From NCBI GenBank assembly GCA_007858575.1, contig CP042279.1, positions 6,603,001 to 6,667,000 of the forward strand: 64,000 nt of DNA. Direction: 5' to 3'. Made by a program: the position numbers and the translations under genes. Positions 9,276 to 19,439 of this stretch are shown one piece after another (positions within the stretch are counted from its first letter, which is position 1; each line of letters opens with the position of its first letter). The notes beneath the pieces are model-generated. The model saw nothing but the letters and a program-made list of their open reading frames with translations, had not been told where the DNA came from and did no database searches. This DNA comes from Streptomyces sp. WAC08241 (lineage in GTDB: Bacteria > Actinomycetota > Actinomycetes > Streptomycetales > Streptomycetaceae).

Positions 9276-9915
9276 TCAGACCGTGCGGTCGTCGATCTCA
9301 CGCGGGGCGCGGTGTCGTGCCACACGCAGAAGACCGACAGCTCGCGGCCGTCCCGGGTGAAGGTCACCCGGATCCAGGTCGTCTGCTTCCACACCTGCAT
9401 CTGCCAGCCCGCGGCGGGCGTCGCGGAGACCAGTTCGGCCGAGGTCTCCCCGAGGTCGAAGGCGACCCGGCCGCCGTCCACGGCGTAGCTCTTCACGTTC
9501 CCGCCGGAACCGGAACCGGAACCGGAGCCGGAGCCCGGTTTCGCGTCCGAGTCCGGATTCGCCTTCGGCGGTGGACCCGAGGAGGGCGCCGCCGGGCTCG
9601 CCGCCGTGGGCTCCTGCCGCCGCGTCGGCGTGGCGGACGGGGCGGCCGAGGACGGGGCCCGGCCGTCGGCGGGGCGGACGCGGAGGTCCCGTCGGGCCCG
9701 GGGTACCGGGTCGAGGAGGTCAGCGGGCCGTCGCCCGGGCCCTGCGTCCCGTCCGAGGCCCAGAGCGGCACGGGCAGCGCGCGCGGCGGGTCGTACACGG
9801 TTCCGGACAGCACCGTGTGCACTCCCCACCAGGACAGGGTGACCGCCGCGCCGGTGGCGAGCGACCAGGCAAGGGCGTGGACCAGTCCTCTTCGCACCGG
9901 CCCATAGTGCACCAC
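9276..9915 (-). CDS. Membrane-anchored extracytoplasmic protein, frame breaks
   Basis: It starts at one of two adjacent GTG codons (9915 or 9912). The N terminus RRGLVHALAWSLATGAAVTLSWWGVHTVL is a single transmembrane anchor. A Pro/Thr/Ser-rich linker and a Gly-Ser repeat (GSGSGSGSGSG, from GGAACC/GGAGCC repeats near 9509-9538) follow, then a small globular domain (VKSYAVDGGRVAFDLGETSAELVSA, WIRVTFTRDGRELSVFCVWHD). Frame changes lie near 9670 and 9300, and the native end is probably REIDDRTV at 9276. The family has no known function. It diverges from the response regulator, which suggests it may be a target or part of the sensing system. Confidence 0.65.
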
Positions 9916-9984
9916 CCCCGGCCGTTCCGGATCGGAGGGTGGACATGATCGGATGATCAGCCCGCATGGCGTACGGTGCCGCCC

Positions 9985-10686
9985 ATGGCAAGTGTGCTCG
10001 TGGTCGAGGACGACCAGTTCGTGCGCTCCGCCCTCATCCGGCAGCTCTCCGAAGCGTCCCACACGGTACGGAGCGTCGGCACGGCACTTGAGGCGTTGCG
10101 CGAGGTCGCCCATTTCCGTTTCGACGTGGTCATCCTCGACCTCGGACTGCCCGATCTGGACGGGTCCGAGGCGCTCAAGATGCTGCGCGGCATCACCGAC
10201 GTGCCGGTGATCATCGCGACCGCCCGGGACGACGAGGCCGAGATCGTACGGCTCCTGCACGCCGGGGCCGACGACTACCTCGTGAAGCCCTTCTCGATCG
10301 ACCACCTCTCGGCCCGGATGGCCGCCGTCCTGCGCCGCGCCCGGTCCGGCGCCGGAGAGGCCCCGCCCTCCCGGGTCATCCGGGTCGGCGGGCTCACCGT
10401 CGATCCGCTGCGCCGCCAGGCGGAACTGGACGGCACGCCCCTGGACCTGACCCGGCGCGAGTTCGACCTGCTCGCCTTCCTCGCCGGGCGGCCCGGCGTG
10501 GTCGTCCCGCGCAAGGAGCTGCTCGCCGAGGTGTGGCAGCAGTCCTACGGCGACGACCAGACCATCGACGTCCACCTGTCGTGGCTGCGGCGCAAGCTCG
10601 GCGAGACGGCCGCCCGGCCCCGCTACCTGCACACCCTGCGCGGGGTGGGCGTGAAGCTGGAACCGCCCGGGGAGCCGCGGCCGTGA
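9985..10686 (+). CDS. OmpR/PhoB-family response regulator
   Basis: Intact, 233 residues. The receiver domain has the acidic pair in VLVVEDDQFV, the phospho-acceptor in VVILDLGLPDLDG, and the conserved Thr/Ala and Lys in ATARDDEAE and YLVKPFS. The C-terminal winged helix (LDLTRREFDLLAFLAGRPGVVVPRKELLAEVW, then TIDVHLSWLRRKLGE) is of OmpR type. A GTG three codons earlier is possible, but the ATG gives the usual N terminus. The last codons overlap the kinase GTG by four bases, so the pair is translationally coupled. Confidence 0.93.
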   Translation: MASVLVVEDDQFVRSALIRQLSEASHTVRSVGTALEALREVAHFRFDVVILDLGLPDLDGSEALKMLRGITDVPVIIATARDDEAEIVRLLHAGADDYLVKPFSIDHLSARMAAVLRRARSGAGEAPPSRVIRVGGLTVDPLRRQAELDGTPLDLTRREFDLLAFLAGRPGVVVPRKELLAEVWQQSYGDDQTIDVHLSWLRRKLGETAARPRYLHTLRGVGVKLEPPGEPRP

Positions 10687-12102
10687 GGTGGGCGCTCGTC
10701 AAGGTGTGCCTGGCCGTCACCGCCATGGTCGTGGTCGCCTTCGCCGTCCCCCTCGGGCTCGTCGTCAAGGAGATGGCCCGCGACCGGGCCTTCTCCAACG
10801 CCGAACGGCGGGCCGCCGGGCTCGCCCCCCGTCCCTCGCCATCACCGACCGCGACGAGCTGGACAGGGCCGTCGCCACCACCGAGGACGGAGCCGCCGGC
10901 CGGCTCGCCGTCCACGTCCCCGCCGAGGTGCCGGACGGCCCGCCCCTGGAGATCGGCACCCGCCGGGCGGGGCAGGAGGCCCTGACGGCCACCCGGGAAC
11001 TCGGCCGCGCCTCCATCACCGAGGTGCCCGGCGGCTTCGCGCTGCTCCAGCCCACCGCGCTCAGCAGCGGCCAGGTCGCGGTCGTCGAACTCTTCGTCCC
11101 CGAGGGCGAGGTGTCCAACGGCGTCGGCACCGCCTGGCTGGTCCTCGCCGGGGTCGGCGCCGCCCTGATCGTCGGCTCCGTCGCCGTCGCCGACCGCCCT
11201 CGGCGTCCGCATGGTCCGGCCCGCCCAGCGGCTCGCGGGCGCCGCCCACGACCTGGGCGAGGGACGACTCGGCGCCCGGGTCCCCGAGGAGGGGCCGCCG
11301 GAGCTCAAGTCCGCCGCCGTCGCCTTCAACTCGATGGCCGACCAGGTCGTCCAACTCCTCGCCAACGAACGGGAGCTGGCCGCCGACCTCTCCCACCGGC
11401 TGCGCACCCCGCTGACCGTGCTCCGGCTCAACGCCGCCTCGCTCGGCTCCGGTCCGGCCGCCGAGCAGACCCGCGCGGCCGTCGAGCAGTTGGAGCGCGA
11501 GGTCGACACCATCATCCGCACGGCCCGGGAGGCGAAGCCGCAGACCCAGGCGACCGGCCCGGGCGCGGGCTGTGACGCCGCCGAAGTGGTCCGCGAGCGG
11601 ATGGACTTCTGGTCGGCGCTCGCCGAGGACGAGGGGCGCCGGGTGCGGGTCGCGGGCGTCGAGCGCCCGGTCCGCATCCCGGTCGCCCGCCCCGAACTCG
11701 TCGCCGCGCTCGACGCCCTCCTCGGCAACGTCTTCCGCCACACCCCGGAGGGCACCGCCTTCTCCATCGACGTCCACAACGGCGACGACGCCGTCATCGT
11801 CCTGGTCTCCGACGCGGGCCCCGGCATCGACGACCCGACCGCCGCCCTGGCCCGGGGCAACAGCGGCGCCCGGGACGGCTCCACGGGCCTCGGCCTGGAC
11901 ATCGTGCGGCGCGTGGCGGAGGGCACCGGCGGCGACGTCCGCATCGGCCGCTCGGTCCTCGGCGGTACGGAGGTCCGCGTCTGGATCGGCCTCGGCGGAC
12001 GCGCCGGAGCGGGCGACCCGGCCGGCCCGCCCGGCCGCCGGGGCCACCGCCCGGCCCGCCGCAGACGCGGGGCGCGGGGCGCGGCGGGCGAAGGAGGTCT
12101 GA
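10683..12102 (+). CDS. Sensor histidine kinase, frame breaks
   Basis: The GTG start overlaps the response regulator stop. An N-terminal transmembrane segment (VKVCLAVTAMVVVAFAVPLGLVVK) is followed by an extracytoplasmic loop, a second membrane helix (AWLVLAGVGAALIVGSVAVA), HAMP, the H-box ELAADLSHRLRTPLTVLRL with the autophosphorylated His, the N-box LLGNVFRHTP, and the ATP lid boxes DAGPGIDD and GSTGLGLDIVRR. Frame changes occur near 10830 and 11200. A third near 12040 would end the protein at TGA 12100-12102, whereas the uncorrected frame runs on to 12221. It forms a two-component system with the preceding gene. Confidence 0.88.
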
Positions 12103-12204
12103 CCACCGCGGGAGGGCTCCCCGGGAGTGCCCCCGGGCCCCGGTGTCTCCCGGGAGTGACCTCCCGGAGAGCCCGGCAGGAACCTTTCCTGCTCCCGATG
12201 GGCA

Positions 12205-12223
12205 CCTTAAGCGGACCCTAAGG
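12205..12223. promoter_or_regulatory. 11-bp-spaced direct repeat, OmpR-type operator candidate
   Basis: CCTTAAG at 12205 and CCCTAAG at 12216 are offset by exactly 11 bp, the spacing at which OmpR-family dimers bind tandem half-sites. The repeat lies between the two-component genes and the chitinase, about 100 bases upstream of its ATG, so the adjacent regulator could control the chitinase. A -10-like TAGCGT follows near 12272. Binding is inferred. Confidence 0.4.
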
Positions 12224-12318
12224 ATCCCCACCCCCGCCCCCGATCCCCCGCTTTGTCCGTTCCCCGCTCGCTAGCGTGCTGCCGCACCCCCACTTCCGCA
12301 CGCAGAGGCAGGCACGCC

Positions 12319-13836
12319 ATGGGCACCAGAGCGCACCGGCGCAGGGCGAGTACGAGGACCAAGGCCGTCGGAGCGGTCGTCACGGCGGCCGTCGTCGGCG
12401 GCGCGGCCCTCGCGTTCACCGGCACCGCCCAGGCCGCCTCCGTCGGCGCCGCCTACACCCGGACCAGCTCCTGGACCGGCGGCTACACCGGCCAGTACGT
12501 CGTCACCAACGAGACGACCGCCGCCCAGTCCGACTGGACCCTGGAGTTCGACCTCCCGGCCGGCACCACCCTCGGCTCCCTCTGGAACGGCGAGCACACC
12601 GTCTCCGGCCGGCACGTCACCGTGAAGCCCGCGAGCTGGAACCGGGAGCTGGCGCCGGCCGGTCCGTCACCGTCGGCTTCGTCACCTCCGCCGCCGGCGA
12701 GGCGGGCGACCCCGCCAACTGCCTGATCAACAAGGCGTCCTGCTCCGCCGGCGGCCCCGCCCCCACGCCCAGCGGCCGCCCCACCGAGCAGCCCACGGCC
12801 ACCGCCTCCCCCACGGCGACGGTCAGGCCGACCCCGACCCCGACCCCGACCGCGCCCGCCACCACGGCCCCCGCGCCGACCCCCACGCGGACGCAGACCC
12901 CGGCCCCGACGCCCACCCCGACGGCCTCCACGCCGGCCCCCGTCACCGGCGCGCGGTTCGCCCCGTACGTCGACACCTCGCTCTACCCGGCGTACGACCT
13001 GCTCGCGACCGCCGACGCCACCGGCGTGAAGGAGTTCAACCTCGCCTTCATCACCTCCGGCGGCGCCTGCGCCCCGCTGTGGGCGGGGTCACCGACCTGG
13101 CGAACGACAAGGTCGCCGCCCAGATCGGCGCCCTGCGCGCCAAGGGCGGTGACGTCCGCGTCTCCTTCGGCGGCGCCGCGGGACACGAGCTGGCCCTGAA
13201 CTGCTCCTCCGCCCCGGCGCTCGCCGCCGCGTACGGCAAGGTCGTCGACCAGTACAAGCTGACCAAGGTCGACTTCGACGTCGAGGGCGCGGCCCTGCCG
13301 GACACCGCCGCCAACACCCGCCGCTCGCAGGCGATCGCCCAGCTCCAGAAGGCCCACCCGGGCCTGGACGTCTCTTCACCCTGCCGGTCATGCCCGAGGG
13401 CCTGACCCAGCCGGGCGTGGACCTGCTGGCCGACGCCAAGCGGAACGGGGTCCGCGTCGACGCCGTCAACATCATGGCGATGGACTACGGCCCGGCGTAC
13501 AGCGCCGACATGGGCACGTACGCGATCCAGGCCGCGACCGCGACGCAGGCCCAGATCAAGGGCGTCCTCGGGCTCTCCGACGCGGCCGCCTGGAAGGCCG
13601 TCGCCGTCACCCCGATGATCGGCGTCAACGACGTCACCACCGAGGTCTTCAAGGTCGAGGACGCCACCCAGCTCGTCGACTTCGCGAAGTCCAAGGGCCT
13701 CGGCTGGCTCTCCATGTGGTCCTCGACCCGCGACAAGCAGTGCCCGGACGGCGCCGTGAACCGCGCCGACGCCACCTGCTCCTCGATCCTCCAGCAGCCG
13801 CTGGCCTTCACGAAGGCGTTCGCCGCCTACCGGTAG
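12319..13836 (+). CDS. Secreted chitinase: CBM2-like domain, PT linker, GH18; frame breaks
   Basis: About 505 residues. A signal peptide (RTKAVGAVVTAAVVGGAALAF, cleavage near TAQA-A) precedes a carbohydrate-binding domain (YTRTSSWTGGYTGQYVVTNETT, WTLEFDLPAGTTLGSLWNGEH), a long Pro/Thr linker and a small GH18 domain (FAPYVDTSLYPAYDL, GGDVRVSFGGAAGHELA, catalytic KVDFDVEG, AVNIMAMDYGP, LGWLSMWSSTRD). The DxDxE catalytic motif is present, so chitin hydrolysis in the medium is expected. Frame changes lie near 12655, 13080 and 13375. A perfect hairpin follows the stop. It may respond to the adjacent two-component system. No clear DasR site is visible upstream. Confidence 0.88.
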
Positions 13837-13866
13837 GCCCCCGAAGAACCACCGTGCCCCCACACC

Positions 13867-13907
13867 GCGCGCCCCGGTCGGCCCCCCTACCTCCGACCGG
13901 GGCGCGC
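13867..13907. terminator. Bidirectional hairpin terminator
   Basis: 15-bp perfect stem (GCGCGCCCCGGTCGG at 13867-13881 with its complement at 13893-13907), 11-base loop. It lies between the convergent chitinase and aspartate decarboxylase genes. Confidence 0.8.
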
Positions 13908-13921
13908 CCCCTTGCCTCTTG

Positions 13922-15572
13922 TCAGGCCCCCGAGGCCCGCCACTCCTCCGCGTACGCGTCGAAGATCGCCCGCAGGTGGTGGCCGATCTTCAGGTAGTCC
14001 AGGTCGTCCAGGTTCGCCAGGGACACCCGCACGGACCACTCCGGGCCGTCGAAGCCGCCGCCGTTGAGCAGCACCACGCCCGTCTGCTGGGCCAGCCGGA
14101 ACAGCGGGTCCACCGGCTCGTAGTTCTTCTCCAGGAAGTCCGCGAACGGCTTGCCGTGCACCCGCTCGGCCTCCGCGAGCAGGTCCAGCTCGATGTAGTA
14201 GGCGGCCCGCTGCGGATCCTCCGAGATCTTCATGCGGGCGCCCTCCAGGAGCAGTTCGAGCCGCTGATTGACGATCCCGCGGATCCGCTCCTTGTACGCC
14301 CGCCCCTCCTCCAGCATGTCGAAGAGGGAGAAGAGCACCATCATCACCTGCTGCGGCAGCGAGAGCCCGGCCGTGTGGTTGAGTGCCACCTGGCGCGAGT
14401 CCGCCACCATCCGGTCGATGAACCGCATCTTCCCCGGTTCGAGGGTCAGCGTCCCGTACCGCTCGGCCAGCCGCGCCTTCTCCTCCTCCGGCAGCTCGGC
14501 CAGCATCGCGTCGATCACGTTGTCGTCGTTCAGGCCGATGACGCCGAGCCGCCAGCCCGTGGCGCCGTAGTGCTTGGAGTACGAGTACACGAGCAGCGTG
14601 TTGCGCGGCAGGTCGGCGGCGATCGAGCGGAAGCCCGGCACGAACGTCCCGTACACGTCGTCCGTGACGATCAGCAGGTTCGGGTTCTTCGAGGCGACGA
14701 TCTCCTTGATCTGAGTCGGCGACCCGCCGGCTCAGCGCGAGCGACGGCGGGTTGGACGGGTTCACCAGGCAGACCAGCTTGACGGAGGGGTCCTCCAGCT
14801 TGGCGACCTCCTCGGCCGGGTAGCGCCACTGCCGCACCCCGGTCTCGGTGAAGAGGCTCGCCTCGACCGTCACCACGTCGAAGTCGTAGGTGTCCAGCTC
14901 GGGGATCTCGATGTACGGCGTGAAGACCGGGACCATCAGCGCGATCCGGTCGCCCTTCCTCAGCAGCCCGTTCTTCATCAGGGAGTCGAAGATGTAGCAC
15001 ATGGCGGCCGTGCCGCCCTCGGTCGCGAACAGCGAGGTGTTCTCGGCCGGCGGCTTCCCGTCGAACATCTCGTCGTCGAGGTAGCCGCGCACGATCCGCT
15101 CGGCGTGCGGCAGCATCCGGTCCGGCACCGGGTAGTTGTCGCCGACGGAACTGTCCGTCAGCTCGTGCAGGAACGAGTCCCGGTCGAAGCCGAAGCGCTC
15201 CACCGCGTGCGCCACGCTCTTCTCCAGGAGCTCGATCCCCGGCAGGTCGGGGTGCTGCCGGACGAAGGCGTCGAAGCGCTCGCCGGACCCCTTCACCTCG
15301 GGCATGCCGCCCAGGTCGTCGGCGGTCCACACGCGGCGGGACTCCGCGAGCGAGAAGTAGCCGAGGGCGTAGAAGGCCTCGCGGGGTCCGGTGGCCACCC
15401 AGTTCGGGTTGCCGCGGCCCGCGTTGAGCATCTGCACCTGCGACTTGTCCTTCTGCCCGGGCTGGTCCTCCTGGGCCTCCTTGGCGAGCGAGATGAAGGT
15501 GTCCTTGAGTTCGAACGGCGAGAGCTGCGCGAAGGACCTGATCTCCTCGCGGGTGAACGTGGGCTTGGGCAC
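13922..15572 (-). CDS. aspD: Aspartate 4-decarboxylase / aspartate transaminase, one frame break
   Basis: PLP enzyme that releases CO2 from the beta carboxyl of L-aspartate to give L-alanine. About 550 residues, the usual length for AspD and much longer than ordinary aspartate aminotransferases. Diagnostic parts are MLNAGRGNPNW near residue 48, the substrate-side ATEGGTAAMCYIF, VCLVNPSNPPS, and the PLP-lysine motif YSYSKHYGATGWRLG. The frame changes once near 14725. The next two genes upstream on this strand encode AspT-type aspartate:alanine antiporters. In Tetragenococcus that pairing builds a proton motive force, because decarboxylation consumes a proton and exchange moves charge. The same role here is inferred. 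Confidence 0.92.
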
Positions 15573-15602
15573 GGCATGTCCTTCCGTACGGGAGGGTTCG
15601 CG

Positions 15603-17306
15603 TCAGTGGTGGAGGATGACGATCACGGCGCCCCAGATGGTCAGCAGGACGTTGCCCACCGCGTAGGGGATCGTGTAGCCGAGGGTCGGGATCTGCGACC
15701 GGGACTGTTCGTTGATCGCGCCGATCGCCGCGGTCGTGGTCTGGCCGCCGGCCAGGACGCCCATCAGGATCGGGAAGCGGATCTTCTGGACGTAGTGGCC
15801 GAGGAGGAAGCCGACGAGCAGCGGGATCACGGTCGCCACCGCGCCCCAGAGCAGCAGCCCCCAGCCGGCCGAGGCCAGGCCGCTGGTGAAGCTCGGCCCG
15901 GCGTTGATGCCGACGACCGCGACGAACAGGCACAGGCCCAGGGTGTCCATGAACCACTGGGCGCCGGGCGGGACGTTGCCGTACGTCGGGTACTTGCCGC
16001 GGATCCAGCCGAAGACCAGGCCCATGATCAGCGCGCCGCCGGAGGTGGAGAGCGAGATCGGCACGCCGGACACGGTCAGGGCCGGGATGCCGACGCAGCC
16101 GCCGAGGAAGACGCCGAGGCCCACCCAGAGCATGTCGGTGGCGAAGGAGGTCGGCACGGGCTTGCCGATCGCCTTCCCCGCCGGGTCCACGAGCCGCTTC
16201 GGGCCGGTCAGGACCAGGGTGTCGCCGCGCTCCAGGAGGGTCGAGAGGCGGTACGGGTACTCGGCGCCCGCCCGGTAGACCTTGTCGACGTACACGCCCA
16301 CCATGAAGGGCTCGCGGCGCAGGTCGGCGATGCTCCTGCCGAGCTGCGCCTTCTCCGAGGCGACCACGTGCAGGGTCTCCGTCCGGTACCCCAGCAGCTC
16401 CACGTCGTCCGCCTCGGGCCCGACGTGGGTCAGCGGGTCGAACTCGACGAGCGAGCCGCGCAGCGCGCTGAGCGCCACCGTGTCGCCCTCGCGGAGCACC
16501 GTCCGCTGGTCGTGGTCGAGGATCTTCCCGTCCCGCCGCACCCGGGTGAGGTAGACGCGGCGGCCGAGCGCCTTCTGCTGCTGCTCGAAGTCGTCGATGG
16601 TGCGGCCGGCGAGGTCGGGACGCTCGACGCGGTACGCGCGGAGCACGACCTCGTAGTAGCCCTCGGACAGGTCGGGGTCGTCGCCGGGCGCGTCCAGCTC
16701 CTCGGCGAGCCGCGCCGACTCGGCGGCCAGGTCCCGCTTGTACAGCCTGGGCAGGACGTTGGCGAGGAGCAGCGCGCAGAGGATCGTGCCGAGCGGGTAC
16801 GTGACGGCGTAGCCGATCGCGACCAGGTTCTCCTCGGACTTCGCCTGCGCGGCGGAGAGCCCCGGCAGGTTGCCGATGGCGTCCTGGGCGACGCCGATGA
16901 CGGCGGACTGGGTGAGCGCGCCGCCGAGGAGCCCGGCGGAGAGGCCGGGGCCGTACCCGAGCATCGCCGCGAAGCCCCAGGAGACGAGGAGGCCCGTCAC
17001 GCAGACGACGACGGCGTTGACGACCTGCGGCAGGCCGTCCTTCTTCAGGCCCCGGAAGAACTGCGGGCCGACCTTGTAGCCGAGGGCGAAGAGGAACAGG
17101 GTGAAGAACAGGTTCTTCACCGTCGCGTCGATGGTGACCTTGAACTGCGCGCCGAGCAGTAGCCCGGCCACCAGGCAGCCGGTGACGGCGCCGAGCGCGA
17201 TCGCCCGGTAGCGGAGCTTTCCGAAGAGGAAGCCGAGCGCGACGGTGAGGAAGACGAGCAGCTCGGGGTGGGGCTGGAAGACGTTCCGGTTCAGGAAGTC
17301 GATCAT
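15603..17306 (-). CDS. aspT: Aspartate:alanine antiporter, AAE family (first copy)
   Basis: Intact, 567 residues. Two hydrophobic halves flank a cytoplasmic region with TrkA-C-like repeats (around LSEGYYEVVLRAYRVERPDLAGRTI and LREGDTVALSALRG). The family sequence GYKVGPQFFRGL lies in the first half and INAGPSFTSGL in the second. AspT exchanges L-aspartate for L-alanine across the cytoplasmic membrane. The ATG has GTGAGG upstream. The aspD start lies 31 bases further on, so the two form an operon. The neighbouring paralogue is adjacent, with its likely native stop only about ten bases away. Confidence 0.92.
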   Translation of the reverse strand: MIDFLNRNVFQPHPELLVFLTVALGFLFGKLRYRAIALGAVTGCLVAGLLLGAQFKVTIDATVKNLFFTLFLFALGYKVGPQFFRGLKKDGLPQVVNAVVVCVTGLLVSWGFAAMLGYGPGLSAGLLGGALTQSAVIGVAQDAIGNLPGLSAAQAKSEENLVAIGYAVTYPLGTILCALLLANVLPRLYKRDLAAESARLAEELDAPGDDPDLSEGYYEVVLRAYRVERPDLAGRTIDDFEQQQKALGRRVYLTRVRRDGKILDHDQRTVLREGDTVALSALRGSLVEFDPLTHVGPEADDVELLGYRTETLHVVASEKAQLGRSIADLRREPFMVGVYVDKVYRAGAEYPYRLSTLLERGDTLVLTGPKRLVDPAGKAIGKPVPTSFATDMLWVGLGVFLGGCVGIPALTVSGVPISLSTSGGALIMGLVFGWIRGKYPTYGNVPPGAQWFMDTLGLCLFVAVVGINAGPSFTSGLASAGWGLLLWGAVATVIPLLVGFLLGHYVQKIRFPILMGVLAGGQTTTAAIGAINEQSRSQIPTLGYTIPYAVGNVLLTIWGAVIVILHH

Positions 17307-17315
17307 CGCGTCGCC

Positions 17316-18994
17316 TCACGCCCCCAGGACGCCGACGAGCAGCGGGCCGGTCAGGGGAGCAGGAAGTTGGAGAGGGTGTACGTGATCGTGTAGCCGAGCA
17401 TCGGGACCGAGCTCTGGGCCACCTGGGTGATCGAGGTGATGGCCGGGGTCGAGCACTGCTGGCCCGCGATGGCGCCGATGAGCAGCGGTTTCTCGATCTT
17501 CAGCAGCTTGCGGCCGACGACGAGGGAGATCGTCGCGGGCACCAGGACCATCGCGATCCCCGCGAACGGCAGCAGCGCCCCGTACTCCTTGAGCAGCGGC
17601 CAGGCCTGCGGGCCCGACACCAGGCCCGTGCAGGCGATGAAGATCGCCAGGCCCATGTCCTTGAGGGTGGAGGCGGCCTGCGGCGGGAAGGCGCCGAAGG
17701 TCTGGGTGCGGGACCGGAACCAGCCGAAGAGCAGCCCGGAGATCAGACAGCCGCCGCCGGTGCCGAGCGACAGGGGGACGTCGCCGAACTCGATCACGAC
17801 CTGGCCGAGCAGCGAGCCGCAGACGATGCCGAGCCCGAGGTAGATGAAGTCCGTGGCGTCGTTCTTCACGGTCGCGCCGATCCGGGACGCCAGTTTGCCC
17901 AGGCCCGAGCGGGCGCCGACCAGGGTGAGCACGTCACCGCGGTCGACGACGGTCTCGGGGTGGCGGGCAGGTGCTGGTCGTTGCGCAGCACGTCCGTGAC
18001 GTACACCCCGCCGGAGGAGAACTCCGGGTGCTCCCTGGAGAGGGTGTCCAGGGACTTGCCGGAGACGCCCTTGTCGGTCAGGGAGACCTGGGTGGTGGCG
18101 AGCGGGGTGTCCAGGCCGGGGACGGCCGGCGTCTCGGGGCCGATGACCCGGCCCGCCTCGATGATGTTGGCCCGCCGGCCGACGGCGAGCACCAGGTCGG
18201 AGAGGGTGAGCACGAAGCCGGGCGGGGAGGGGTGAGCACCTTGCTGCCGCGTTTCACCGCCTCGACGGTGACCCGGCCGCCGAGCGAGCGCTCCAGGTCG
18301 GCGACCCCGGTCCCGTCCGCGTGCGTGACCAGGAACGTCCGGCCGACCAGGCCCGGGAGCGCCTCGCGCTCGTCGGACTCAGGCCGCCGCCCTCGCCGCG
18401 CATCCGCTCCCACAGCTCGCGCGAGGCGTCGCGGAGGTTGATCCGCATGAGCATCGGCATGATCTGGCTGGTGTAGATGACGATGGTGACGAGGCCGAAG
18501 AGGTAGCAGACGGTGTACGCGGTGGCCACGTGGCCCTGGTACTGGGTGATCTGCTCCTGGGTCAGGTCGCTCAGCTTGGCGATGGACTCGGTGGCCGTGC
18601 CGACGACCGCCGACTCGGTGGCCGCGCCGGCGAGGATGCCCGCGGCGGTGCCGACGTCCAGGTCGAAGGCCTCCGCGAGGCCGAGGGCGATGCCGACGAC
18701 GCAGACGACCTCGATGAGGCAGAGGGCGAAGAAGCGCAGGCTCTTCCGGTTGAGGTTGGCGAAGAACTGCGGCCCCGCCATGTAGCCGAGCGAGAAGATG
18801 AAGAGCGCGAAGAAGATCGTCTTCACGTCGTCCGAGACGGTGGCCTTCGTCCAGGCGCCGAGGAGCAGCGAGACGATCAGGGTGCCGCAGATGCCGCCGA
18901 GGGTGATGGGGCCGACGCGCAGCTTGCCGACGAGGTAGCCGGCCGCGAGGGAGAGGAAGAGGACGAGCTCGGGATGGTCACGCAGGATCCCCAT
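17316..18994 (-). CDS. Aspartate:alanine antiporter, AAE family (second copy), frame breaks
   Basis: Paralogue of the next gene: MGILRDHPELVLFLSLAAGYLVGK, GYMAGPQFFANL, a central TrkA-C region (LVGRTFLVTHADGTGVADLER) and a second membrane half ending NFLLP. Frames change near 18380, 18230 and 17960. As read the stop is at 17351, but one extra C in the CCCC run would continue as PLTGPLLVGVLGA and stop at 17316, a normal hydrophobic end that brings it next to the following ATG. Two AspT-like subunits beside one aspD may form a heteromer or act on different substrates. No ribosome site was evaluated beyond the clear ATG. This is the promoter-proximal gene of the operon. Confidence 0.82.
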
Positions 18995-19150
18995 CCGCTC
19001 TCACCCCGCCCCCGGCGCACGGAGAAATCCTGACGATATAGGACATAAGGGGAAGCTAGCAGGGGGTCTGGTGTGGGGGCCGCCGCTTGGTCCGAACGGA
19101 TGAGCGGGCGGGAGCGTGGAGGAAGCGCCGGGCGCGGACGCGCGGAAACG

Positions 19151-19185
19151 ACCGAGGCCCGGTTCTCACGAACCGGGGCCTCGGT
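19151..19185 (-). terminator. Hairpin terminator downstream of tRNA-His
   Basis: Arms ACCGAGGCCCGGTT (19151-19164) and AACCGGGGCCTCGGT (19171-19185) pair with a single bulged base and a six-base loop, seven bases past the tRNA 3' end. Confidence 0.75.
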
Positions 19186-19191
19186 GAAGAG

Positions 19192-19265
19192 GGTGAGTAA
19201 CGGGACTCGAACCCGCGACATCCTGGACCACAACCAGGTGCTCTACCAACTGAGCTATACCCACC
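19192..19265 (-). tRNA. tRNA-His(GTG)
   Basis: The minus strand folds as a normal cloverleaf. The acceptor GTGGGTA pairs with TACTCAC, the D arm is TAGCTCAGTTGGTAGAGC, the anticodon arm CCTGG-TTGTGGT-CCAGG shows GTG, and the T arm is CGCGGGTTCGAGTCCCG. An extra G before position 1 (from C19265) faces discriminator C73, the identity element of tRNA-His. The 3' CCA is not encoded. I see no integrase or repeated 3' end, so there is no sign that it serves as an integration site. Confidence 0.96.
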
Positions 19266-19395
19266 ATGACCGGCGGTTTTCCGAAGGTTTCCCCGACCGG
19301 CCGAGAAGAAGTCTACAGGGTCTGAGGGTGCTCGCGCCCGCGTTTCCCGGAGGGGCGTTCGAGGGCGCGAGCGGGGGCAGGGGCGCGGGCGGACG

Positions 19396-19439
19396 GTCAG
19401 CCCGCGGTCAGCCCGTAGTCAGCCCGCGGTCATTCCGCA
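19396..19439. repeat. Four 11-bp tandem repeats that place TGA stops in all frames after orn
   Basis: GTCAGCCCGCG repeats at 19396, 19407, 19418 and (degenerate) 19429. On the minus strand each unit carries TGA (TCA at 19397, 19408, 19419, 19430). Because 11 is not a multiple of 3, successive stops fall in different frames, and the first one met is the orn stop. Confidence 0.8.

Noticed and set aside
9509..9538. Gly-Ser repeat as a functional DNA element
   Set aside because: It lies in frame within a linker of a membrane-anchored protein and is ordinary low-complexity coding repeat.
15105..17162. A 685-codon plus-strand frame opposite the AspT gene
   Set aside because: The opposite strand has an intact 567-residue antiporter; the plus frame has biased, domain-free composition.
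19192..19265. Integrated mobile element at tRNA-His
   Set aside because: No integrase, no repeated tRNA end and no atypical gene block next to it.
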